From Desulfobulbaceae bacterium (lineage in GTDB: Bacteria > Desulfobacterota > Desulfobulbia > Desulfobulbales > Desulfurivibrionaceae): a DNA stretch of 28,526 bases. The notes beneath the pieces were generated by a model. It had not been told where the DNA came from, did not search any database, and saw only the letters and a program-made list of their open reading frames with translations. The translations under genes were made by a program, and so were the position numbers. Below are positions 8,943 through 15,699 of this stretch, piece by piece. Position 1 is the stretch's first letter, and the number at the start of each line of letters is the position of its first letter. The stretch spans positions 55,734 to 84,259 of the forward strand of contig DOZO01000045.1 of NCBI GenBank assembly GCA_003517965.1. The letters run 5' to 3'.

Positions 8943-10010
8943 TTATTGCATGATCTGCAAGGCTTCTGTCTGAAAATGAACGATAAGGGGATCAATGATG
9001 TCGTCAAGTTTGCCGGTCATGATTTCATCCAGCTGATATAAGGTAAGATTGATCCGATGATCGCTGACTCTACCCTGCGGGAAATTATAGGTCCTGATCC
9101 GTTCGCTCCGATCGCCGCTGCCCACCTGACTTTTGCGGTCTGCGGACATCCGCTCGTCCTGCTCACTCTGCATCTTGTCGAGAAGCCGAGCACGGAGAAC
9201 TTGCAAGGCCTTGGCCTTATTCTTGTGCTGCGATTTTTCATCCTGACAGGTCACCACCAACCCGGTAGGCAGATGGGTAACTCGCACCGCCGAATCGGTG
9301 GTATTAACACTCTGCCCGCCAGAACCGGTAGAGCGGTAAACATCGAATCTCAGATCGTTGGGACCGATCGCAACCTCAACCTCTTCCGCCTCAGGCATAA
9401 CCGCCACGGTAACGGCGGAGGTATGAATCCGTCCCTGAGTCTCGGTCTCAGGCACGCGCTGCACCCGATGGGCTCCGGATTCATATTTTAATTTACTATA
9501 GACCTGTTCACCACTGATCAGGGCGATAATTTCCTTAAACCCCCCAATCCCCGTGGGGTTACTGGTCATCACCTCAACCTTCCACCCCTGCAGTTCGGCG
9601 TACCTACTGTACATCCTGAACAGATCACTGACAAACAGGGCTGCCTCGTCCCCGCCGGTGCCAGCCCTGATCTCAAGGAGGGTATTTTTATCATCGTTGG
9701 GATTTTTGGGGAGCAGAGCAACCCGAAGTGCCTTGATCAACTCCTCCTGAACGATTTCCAGTTCGGCAAGATCAGCCCGAACAAGCTCCCGGAGTTCGCC
9801 GTCATCCTCTTCCTGAAGCAGAAGACGATTATCCGCGATTTCCCTGTTTACCTTCTTGTAATTGTTGTACAGCTCATCAAGTTTTGCCAGATGGGCATGC
9901 TCTTTGGCAACCCGGCGAAATTCGGCCTGATCATTTGCCAACTGTGGCTCTGAAAGTTTGGCTTCAAGATCCAGCTTGCGTTCTGCAACATTTTCAAGTT
10001 GGGCAAACAT
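8943..10010 (-). CDS. prfA: Peptide chain release factor 1
   Basis: Recognises UAA and UAG and releases the finished polypeptide. The 355-residue protein has GGQ at 231-233 inside STGSGGQSVN, which places it in the class I release factors; this glutamine is the PrmC target. The region expected to contain the tripeptide anticodon motif precedes it. The ATG at 10010 matches the family N-terminus. The open frame continues upstream to 10115, but that extension crosses a perfect inverted repeat, looks unlike any release factor, and is rejected. The ribosome site is weak (GCGAG). The intergenic space to rpmE holds a probable terminator and the inverted repeat, so prfA likely has its own promoter or depends on readthrough. 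Confidence 0.95.
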   Translation of the reverse strand: MFAQLENVAERKLDLEAKLSEPQLANDQAEFRRVAKEHAHLAKLDELYNNYKKVNREIADNRLLLQEEDDGELRELVRADLAELEIVQEELIKALRVALLPKNPNDDKNTLLEIRAGTGGDEAALFVSDLFRMYSRYAELQGWKVEVMTSNPTGIGGFKEIIALISGEQVYSKLKYESGAHRVQRVPETETQGRIHTSAVTVAVMPEAEEVEVAIGPNDLRFDVYRSTGSGGQSVNTTDSAVRVTHLPTGLVVTCQDEKSQHKNKAKALQVLRARLLDKMQSEQDERMSADRKSQVGSGDRSERIRTYNFPQGRVSDHRINLTLYQLDEIMTGKLDDIIDPLIVHFQTEALQIMQ

Positions 10011-10082
10011 AATGAACTCGCAAAAAAAAGAAAAAGTTAACAGGCTCGTGACACGCAATAAATGAGTTACCAACGAATACCC

Positions 10083-10113
10083 GTTGCAATCGCGGCTTTT
10101 TTGCGATTGCAAC
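10083..10113. repeat. Perfect 11-bp inverted repeat upstream of prfA
   Basis: GTTGCAATCGC at 10083-10093 is repeated in perfect inverted form at 10103-10113, with a 9-base loop. On the minus strand, the direction of prfA, it lies about 73 bases before the prfA ATG and is not followed by a T run, so it does not look like a classical terminator. It could be an RNA hairpin in the prfA leader or a binding site. Confidence 0.6.
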
Positions 10114-10132
10114 AAAACATGGTCATCTCGTC

Positions 10133-10186
10133 AAAAAAGGAACGCCCCTGAACCATCTCCTCTTACAGGGATGGCACAAAGGCGTT
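10133..10186 (-). terminator. Probable terminator after rpmE
   Basis: Reading the minus strand after the rpmE stop, AACGCC pairs with GGCGTT about 35 bases later, with an internal CCATC/GATGG pairing (or an alternative CCCTG/CAGGG), followed by CCTTTTTT. The T6 run directly after the outer stem supports intrinsic termination. The large internal loops make it weaker than a simple hairpin. Confidence 0.5.
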
Positions 10187-10210
10187 ATCAGCACACAAAA
10201 GATGTTTTGC

Positions 10211-10423
10211 TTATTCGGCTGCTGGCAGCTTGCCATATTTTTTATTGAACTTCTCAATCCGGCCTGCAGAGTCAATCAGCTTCTGCTTTCCGGTAAAAAA
10301 CGGATGGCAAGCTGAACAGATTTCCACTTTTATTGCAGAAAGAACCGAACCAAGCTCAACTGCATTGCCACAGGCACAGACGGCATTGATTTTATTATAA
10401 TTGGGATGCACACCTTCTTTCAT
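10211..10423 (-). CDS. rpmE: 50S ribosomal protein L31, zinc-binding type
   Basis: Small protein of the large ribosomal subunit. The 70 residues begin MKEGVHPNY, the family signature, and keep the four zinc-ligand cysteines C16, C18, C36 and C39 plus the CHPFFTGKQ block, so this is the zinc-containing (C+) form. The ATG at 10423 is preferred over an in-frame TTG at 10429 because a GGAGG ribosome site lies 9 bases before the ATG but only about 3 before the TTG. It lies between rho and prfA, as in many Deltaproteobacteria, with a probable terminator after it. Confidence 0.96.
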   Translation of the reverse strand: MKEGVHPNYNKINAVCACGNAVELGSVLSAIKVEICSACHPFFTGKQKLIDSAGRIEKFNKKYGKLPAAE

Positions 10424-10562
10424 GGACAAAATCCTCCATTAAATTGACAAATAAACCATTTTACATAACCACATTGGACACATTTTTTACCACAATAGCA
10501 AAAAACAGTTGTTTATAGCCTCTTATGTTTTTTTTTGCAAGCCAGATTTGTGGCAACACGCA

Positions 10563-11822
10563 TCAACCACCTTTCATGGAATCAAAAAACTCGGCGTTGG
10601 ATTTGGTGCCTTTCATCTTGTCCCGAAAAAATTCCATGGCATCAATGGGATTCATGGAACCCAGAAGTTTGCGCAAGATCCAGACCTTGTTCAATTCTTC
10701 CGTCGTGAGCAACAGCTCTTCCTTTCTGGTTCCGGACTTGGCCATATCGATAGCCGGAAAAATCCTCCGGTCCGCGATCTTCCGGTCAAGCACAAGCTCC
10801 ATATTGCCGGTTCCCTTGAACTCCTCAAAAATGACTTCATCCATTCGACTGCCGGTCTCGATCAAAGCAGAGGCGAGAATGGTCAGACTGCCACCTTCTT
10901 CGATGTTGCGCGCCGCGCCAAAAAAACGCTTAGGCCGGTGCAGGGCGTTGGAATCAACCCCGCCGGAAAGAATCTTGCCGCTGGGAGGAACCACCGTGTT
11001 ATAGGCCCTGGCCAGTCGGGTAATACTATCCAGTAGAATAACCACATCCTTCTTATGTTCCACTAAGCGCCGAGCTTTATCAAGCACCATCTCAGCTACT
11101 TGAATATGACGCTGAGGTGGCTCATCAAAGGTGGAACTGATCACCTCGGCATCAACTCCCCTCGCCATGTCGGTGACTTCTTCGGGTCGCTCATCGATAA
11201 GCAGAACAATGAGAATAATCTCTTTGTGATTCTTGGTGATACTGTTGGCAATGTCCTTGATCAACACGGTCTTGCCGGTTCTTGGCGGGGCGACGATCAG
11301 GCCGCGCTGGCCCTTGCCGATGGGAGCCATGATATCCATGATCCGCATGGAGTAATTGTCCGACTCCCGCTCAAGATGGATGCGTTCCTGTGGGTGCAGG
11401 GGGGTAAGGTTGGAAAACAGGGTTTTGTCCCGAGCTTTCTCCGGCGGATCAAAATTAACGCTGTCAACCTTGAGCAGGGCAAAATAACGCTCACCCTCCT
11501 TAGGAGTACGGACCGGCCCTTCAATGGTGTCACCAGTGCGAAGATTAAGCCGCCGAATCTGGGAAGGGGAAACATAGATATCGTCTGGGCCCGGCAGATA
11601 ATTGTAATACGGAGCCCGCAAAAAACCAAAACCATCGGGCAGCACCTCAAGCACGCCGCTACCCCAGTTCTCCCCGTTTTTCTCGGCTTGCCCACCAACG
11701 GCCTGGAGGATCGCAAAAATAAGCTCCTGCTTGCGCATGGCGCTATATTCTTCAATACGATAATCCTTGGCGAGCTTGGTCAGCTCGGTAATTTTCATCA
11801 ATTTAAGTTCAGATAAGTTCAT
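10563..11822 (-). CDS. rho: Transcription termination factor Rho
   Basis: Hexameric RNA-dependent ATPase that terminates transcription. The 419 residues equal the E. coli length. The N-terminal SAP-like helical domain is at about 1-45, the cold-shock-like RNA-binding domain with GFGFLR at about 50-115, and the ATPase domain has Walker A (APPRTGKT, 178-185) and the later SGG secondary RNA-binding loop. The ATG is preceded by AAGGGA and GGAG purine tracts. It is the first gene of the rho-rpmE-prfA-prmC-murA run and follows a 1-kb stretch without a convincing gene. A repeat copy lies 36-86 bases upstream of its start codon. Confidence 0.97.
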   Translation of the reverse strand: MNLSELKLMKITELTKLAKDYRIEEYSAMRKQELIFAILQAVGGQAEKNGENWGSGVLEVLPDGFGFLRAPYYNYLPGPDDIYVSPSQIRRLNLRTGDTIEGPVRTPKEGERYFALLKVDSVNFDPPEKARDKTLFSNLTPLHPQERIHLERESDNYSMRIMDIMAPIGKGQRGLIVAPPRTGKTVLIKDIANSITKNHKEIILIVLLIDERPEEVTDMARGVDAEVISSTFDEPPQRHIQVAEMVLDKARRLVEHKKDVVILLDSITRLARAYNTVVPPSGKILSGGVDSNALHRPKRFFGAARNIEEGGSLTILASALIETGSRMDEVIFEEFKGTGNMELVLDRKIADRRIFPAIDMAKSGTRKEELLLTTEELNKVWILRKLLGSMNPIDAMEFFRDKMKGTKSNAEFFDSMKGG

Positions 11823-11857
11823 ACAATCCCTTTCTCCATCTCCCTTACTATTTATTG

Positions 11858-11908
11858 CACCCAGAGGGTATAAGTTTCGTTTGAGCAGGCAAGCTGCTCA
11901 ACTCAGCT
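11858..11908 (+). repeat. Dispersed intergenic repeat, copy 1 (in the rho leader)
   Basis: This segment shares CACCCA-AGGG-ATAAGTTTCGTTTG and GGCAAGCTGCTCA-CTCAGCT with the complement of 25544-25612, differing by a few bases, and lacks a unit of about 20 bases found in the other copy. It contains a perfect 8-bp hairpin, TTGAGCAG at 11881-11888 with CTGCTCAA at 11894-11901. On the minus strand it lies between the rho promoter region and its ribosome site, so it should be transcribed into the rho leader if transcription starts further upstream. Confidence 0.75.
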
Positions 11909-12245
11909 ATATGTAACTATCCAGTAGCGCCACAACTGCAGCGTTGCTAAAAACACGTACCGGATCGACATGGCTATAAACGTGAACAGCAGGAAATCCG
12001 TATCCTGTTTCATCACAACAGAAAAAATCTGAAATGAAAAAGCTTGAAATGTTTTCGCATAATCACGAGCAGACCATCAAGGATCGCCACGATTTAACGG
12101 GCTAAAATGTCTGGCCATTTTCGAGGATGCGAAAATTTTACAGAGAGCAATATGTGAAATTGAACAGATTGTTTTTCGAGAATTAGGTTAGAGAGCGGAT
12201 ATAATATTCTCAGATTATTTTGATTTTACTTACAGAGGTAAAGAG

Positions 12246-12290
12246 ATGCGCATGATTTTTCAATATACGATGCTGGATAGTATTGGCTAA
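12246..12290 (+). CDS. Possible 14-residue micro-ORF with a good ribosome site
   Basis: ATG at 12246 starts MRMIFQYTMLDSIG and then TAA. AGAGG lies 7 bases before it, and a consensus TATAAT occurs at 12200-12205, about 40 bases upstream. An AT-rich hairpin follows at 12305-12328. This is the layout of a small expressed peptide or leader, but no downstream plus-strand gene exists for it to regulate, and a match this short can arise by chance. Function unknown. Confidence 0.2.
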   Translation: MRMIFQYTMLDSIG

Positions 12291-12370
12291 TCCACTCAGT
12301 GTCAACATTTTTTTCGCACAAAAAATGTAAGTCTAATTTGCAAGACAGAGAACCATAACGTTATCAAGCT

Positions 12371-12493
12371 TCAAACCATTGCTCCCCAACGGGCCGCCTG
12401 TTTGCTAATCGCCACCAGGCAGATCGACAACTCGGCCAGCGCCCCGTGGGAGATAAATTGCCGCTTCCCTACTTTTCGCCAACTTTTCCGTAA
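12371..12493 (-). pseudogene. Possible relic of a four-helix-bundle (S23-type) protein C-terminus
   Basis: Read on the minus strand, the frame ending at the TGA at 12371-12373 contains FISHGALAELSICLVAISK, which resembles the F-x-x-x-x-G-S-L-A-E-L-x-T-x-L segment of the four-helix-bundle/23S intervening-sequence protein family. Nothing upstream in that frame continues the family, and the neighbouring frames are interrupted. The resemblance was judged by eye over about 20 residues, so it may be chance. Confidence 0.2.
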
Positions 12494-12823
12494 CCAACAC
12501 CAAGTTGTGCGAGATCTTCGCCCCCGACTTTGCAAAAAAAGCTGATTTTCCAGACCCCACTGTTATTCTGCAATAATCCGATGATAGATCCCGGTGCTTC
12601 CCGAAGGCGTCATTCGTATTCAGGCTATGTCAGCCCAAGGGGATTTGAGAAAATGCGGTGTCTTGAAAAAGTAGCTTAACAAACTGTCTGTTTTTACTTG
12701 ACCACCTCATTTCCTTGAGGCCAACTTCCTCCAGCCGACAGGATCACCTTAACAGAACTACATCGTCAAAATAAACAGAAAAAACTTCACTCCAAATTTA
12801 ATCCCTTCCCCCCCGCAAGTCCA

Positions 12824-13486
12824 TCAACAAGCGGAATACAGCACATATTCTTCACCACCGATAATATATCTGTTCTTCAGCAAAAAATGCTGAGCCATAA
12901 TATGAGAGTGAACCGGGTTGTAATAAACAATAGCCACTTCCCTTGGTTTTCGCTGCAGCGATTTCTTCATGTTCTCCACAACCGCCTCAAGGATAACATC
13001 ATCAAAGGGGTTGAAAAAGAAAAACACATTCTGGTCGTCTTCGATCTCGTAATCCGTTACATCACCCTCGATCACCGTGATCTCCAGCCGGGCACCTATC
13101 GCCTTTTCAACAATGTTGATATTGCTTTCCGCTATGCGGCATAATTGCGGCGAAAACTCGATGCCCACCGCCTTTTTCATCCCCCCTAAAACAGCGAGCA
13201 GCAAGACTCGCCCTTTGCCGCAGCCAAAATCAACCAGAACACTTTCCGGCGGGAGCGGTATCGCCTTCAACAGCCGGTTAAAGGACAAGGCCATGGTCGG
13301 CTGATAGAAAGAACCCCGCTCCTTGTTCGCCCCGGCAACGGTGAGATCTTGCAGGCTTATTCTATTTATCGTGTCAGTCTTATACTTGAAGTCAAAATGA
13401 CAATCAAAAATTCTGTTTGCCATGATGCTGATTGTGCGAGCAGCCCCCTTTTCCTTGAGATGCGACCATATTACCGACAGACTCAT
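12824..13486 (-). CDS. Class I SAM-dependent methyltransferase, substrate unknown
   Basis: The 220 residues contain the SAM-binding motif VDFGCGKGR (85-93), an acidic residue at E110 at the end of the next strand (GIEFS), and an FFNPFDD motif at about 157-163 where many methyltransferases have their N/D-P-P-Y/F site. No membrane segment or DNA/RNA-binding extension is visible. The ATG at 13486 has GGGAG 6 bases upstream. It is the last gene of the rsfS-gpmI-thrC-PNP-mtaD run, 24 bases after mtaD. Its product would generate S-adenosylhomocysteine, which some MtaD-family enzymes can deaminate, so a functional link is possible but not shown. The substrate cannot be told from sequence. Confidence 0.8.
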   Translation of the reverse strand: MSLSVIWSHLKEKGAARTISIMANRIFDCHFDFKYKTDTINRISLQDLTVAGANKERGSFYQPTMALSFNRLLKAIPLPPESVLVDFGCGKGRVLLLAVLGGMKKAVGIEFSPQLCRIAESNINIVEKAIGARLEITVIEGDVTDYEIEDDQNVFFFFNPFDDVILEAVVENMKKSLQRKPREVAIVYYNPVHSHIMAQHFLLKNRYIIGGEEYVLYSAC

Positions 13487-13510
13487 TGAATTCTCCCGCG
13501 CGACCGCTTT

Positions 13511-14842
13511 TTAGCGCCGCCCTGATTTGACCAACCCAGAGATCCGCGCGCCGATCTCCCGCAGCCTGTCTAAAACCGCATCCTCATCCATGGTGAGCAG
13601 CCGTCTGCCTTTCATCACCACCCGACCATTGATCACCGAATGCGCCACATCGCTCCCCGTGGCCGCATAAACCAGATGGGAGGGGATGTTGTACATCGGG
13701 GTCAGATGCGGCTTGTTCATATCCAGCACGATGAGATCCGCCTTTTTCCCCGGCTCCAGGCTGCCGATCCGGCTTTCCGCCCCCAGCAGCTTGGCGCTGC
13801 CCAGGGTGGCCATCCGCAGGGTGGTTTCGGCACTCATTACCGTGGGATCGAGCCGATGCACCTTGTGCAGCTTGGCCGCGGTATCCATCTCCCCGAACAT
13901 ATCCACATCGTTGTTGCTGGCCGCGCCGTCGGTGCCCAGCCCCACCGTGACCCCGGCCGCCAGCAGCTCCACCACCGGGGCCACGCCCGAGGCAAGCTTC
14001 ATGTTGCTTTCCGGGCAATGAGCCACCCGGACACCCCGCTCGGCGAGCAAGACTATCTCCGGCTCAGTCAGCACCACGCAATGGTCAGCCACCACCTGGC
14101 TGTCAAGAATCCCCAGCGCATCCAGGTGCATGACCGGGGTGTATCCGTATTTGGCCCGGCACCCCTCCACCTCATCCCTGGTTTCGGAGAGGTGAATCAC
14201 ATAGGCGACCCCGTGCTTTTCCGCCACGCCCTTGAGGCGTTTAAGCAGATCCGGGGAACAGGTGTACACGGCATGGGGATCAACGGTAATAGAGATGAGC
14301 GGATGGTGGCGGTATTCGGCCAGCAGCTCCTCCAGATAGGCAAGGCCGTTTTCCGGCGCGCCGTAATTGGGCGAAGGGAAATCGTACAACACCTCCCCCA
14401 ACCAGCCGCGCATCCCGGAATCCACCGTGGCCCTGGCCACCTCCTTGGCAAAAAGATACATGTCGCAGAAGCTGGTGGTGCCGGATTTGATCATCTCGGC
14501 CATGGAGAGCAGGGAGGAGTGGTAGACCATCTCGCCGTTGAGATTAGCCTCCACCGGAAAGATGTACTCAGTGAGCCAGGTCATCAGGGGCAGATCATCT
14601 GCCAGCCCCCGAAAACAGGCCATGGCCGCATGGGTATGGCTGTTGACCAGACCCGGCATAACCAGACCATGGGGCTGGACAAGTTGCTCAGCGCCAGGGT
14701 ACTTGCTTAACATAGCGGCCCGCTCACCCACCTCGATGATGGTATCGCCGGCAATAACTACGGCGCCGTCTTCGATTACGGTATTGTTTGCATTCAGAGT
14801 CAGAATCTGGCCGCAGACCAGCAGGGTTGCTTTGGCGTTCAT
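13511..14842 (-). CDS. mtaD: 5-methylthioadenosine/S-adenosylhomocysteine deaminase (MtaD-type amidohydrolase)
   Basis: Predicted to deaminate methylthioadenosine and/or S-adenosylhomocysteine to the inosine forms. The 443 residues show the amidohydrolase metal site: H69-T-H71 (NSHTHAAM), H217 with catalytic E220 (IHLSET), and D305 (LGTDGAASNND). The FRGLADDLPLMTWL block is typical of MtaD rather than chlorohydrolases. The ATG at 14842 is preferred because an AGAGGA ribosome site lies 5 bases upstream and the next methionine upstream (14878) would overlap the PNP gene and lacks family similarity. It sits 13 bases after a purine nucleoside phosphorylase gene, suggesting the two act in sequence. 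Other annotations (TRZ/ATZ hydrolase, guanine deaminase-like) are possible from the family alone. Confidence 0.88.
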   Translation of the reverse strand: MNAKATLLVCGQILTLNANNTVIEDGAVVIAGDTIIEVGERAAMLSKYPGAEQLVQPHGLVMPGLVNSHTHAAMACFRGLADDLPLMTWLTEYIFPVEANLNGEMVYHSSLLSMAEMIKSGTTSFCDMYLFAKEVARATVDSGMRGWLGEVLYDFPSPNYGAPENGLAYLEELLAEYRHHPLISITVDPHAVYTCSPDLLKRLKGVAEKHGVAYVIHLSETRDEVEGCRAKYGYTPVMHLDALGILDSQVVADHCVVLTEPEIVLLAERGVRVAHCPESNMKLASGVAPVVELLAAGVTVGLGTDGAASNNDVDMFGEMDTAAKLHKVHRLDPTVMSAETTLRMATLGSAKLLGAESRIGSLEPGKKADLIVLDMNKPHLTPMYNIPSHLVYAATGSDVAHSVINGRVVMKGRRLLTMDEDAVLDRLREIGARISGLVKSGRR

Positions 14843-14855
14843 GGGGTTCCTCTTG

Positions 14856-15686
14856 TTACATCTCGGATAAAATGGCAAGCAGCAGACGCGCCAAGCGGTC
14901 TTCCGCCCTTTTAGTTTCCTCGATGATCTCTTCTATAATAATGGGTTTGAGATTATCCGGATCGTTGACGTTTGACACCACCGAGATCCCAAGCACCCGC
15001 ATCCCGGCATGAATGGCCACAATCACTTCCGGCACGGTGGACATGCCCACGGCATCGGCACCGCATTGCCGAAGATAGCGGGTTTCCGCCGGGGTTTCCA
15101 AGCTGGGACCGGGGATGGCCACATAAACGCCTGCAGTGACCTGAGCAATCCCATGCCGGGCCGCACAGGCCAGGATCGTATCGATCAGACGCTGGTCATA
15201 GGGAGCGGAGAGATCGGGGAAGCGAGGCCCCCAGGCCTCGACATTGGGACCGCGCAGGGGATTATCCGGGATGAAGTTGAGATGGTCGCGCAACACCATC
15301 AGGGTGCCGGGCGCGAAAGCCGGGTTGAGGCCGCCTGCCGAGTTGGAAACGATGAGGGTCTTTGCGCCAAGCAGGGCGAGAGCCCGGATCGGCATGGTCA
15401 AATCGCGGGCGGAGTAGCCCTCGTAATAATGGAACCTGCCCTGCAACACCGCCACCGGCCTGCCGCAGAGTCTGCCGAAAATTAGATTTCCGGCGTGGCT
15501 GTCCACGGTTGACATAGGGAAATGAGGAATCTCCGCATAGGGCAAAACAACCTGCGCCTCCAGCCTGTCTCCAAAACCGCTCAGGCCGGTGCCGAGCACC
15601 AGGGCAATTTCAGGCGGCTCCGGCATGCGCTCCCGCAAAAATCGAACCGCATCATCGACCCTCTGCTTGAAGATTTCCATCGCCAT
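14856..15686 (-). CDS. punA: Purine nucleoside phosphorylase, trimeric class II type
   Basis: Phosphorolysis of purine nucleosides to the free base and ribose 1-phosphate. The 276 residues have the LGTGLSGFG phosphate loop (31-39), R84 and H86 in GRFHYYEGY, NSAGGLN, and GPSLETPAETR. E197 and N239 align with human PNP E201 and N243, which favour 6-oxopurines (inosine, guanosine) over adenine compounds; a methylthioadenosine phosphorylase would differ at these sites. The start is uncertain: AGGA lies 3 bases from the ATG at 15686 but 9 from the next ATG at 15680. It lies 13 bases from both thrC and mtaD. With MtaD beside it, methylthioinosine is a plausible substrate, as in the deaminase plus phosphorylase route known in Pseudomonas aeruginosa. 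Confidence 0.88.
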   Translation of the reverse strand: MAMEIFKQRVDDAVRFLRERMPEPPEIALVLGTGLSGFGDRLEAQVVLPYAEIPHFPMSTVDSHAGNLIFGRLCGRPVAVLQGRFHYYEGYSARDLTMPIRALALLGAKTLIVSNSAGGLNPAFAPGTLMVLRDHLNFIPDNPLRGPNVEAWGPRFPDLSAPYDQRLIDTILACAARHGIAQVTAGVYVAIPGPSLETPAETRYLRQCGADAVGMSTVPEVIVAIHAGMRVLGISVVSNVNDPDNLKPIIIEEIIEETKRAEDRLARLLLAILSEM

Positions 15687-15699
15687 TTATCCTGGATAG

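Larger units (their letters stand above)
11823..12823. other. About 1 kb without a convincing gene, upstream of rho
   Basis: No open frame of family-like composition was found on either strand. The stretch is noticeably more AT-rich than its surroundings in its first half. Contents that can be pointed to are repeat copy 1 (11858-11908), an ATTTTCG/CGAAAAT hairpin at 12117-12136, a TATAAT at 12200-12205, a 14-codon ORF at 12246-12290, an ACATTTTTT/AAAAAATGT hairpin at 12305-12328, a possible gene relic at 12371-12493, and a short CCTCA/TGAGG hairpin near 12706-12721. The rho promoter must lie here or in the upstream methyltransferase gene, but no strong minus-strand promoter was identified. 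Confidence 0.6.

Noticed and set aside
10011..10115. N-terminal extension of release factor 1
   Set aside because: The frame is open for 35 more codons but crosses a perfect inverted repeat and resembles no release factor; the ATG at 10010 matches the family start.
12034..12105. 23-codon plus-strand frame
   Set aside because: No ribosome site and no likeness to a known peptide; expected by chance in AT-rich DNA.
13640..14710. Long plus-strand open frame (356 codons) opposite mtaD
   Set aside because: Shadow of a well-supported gene; composition rich in His/Gln/Arg typical of antisense frames.
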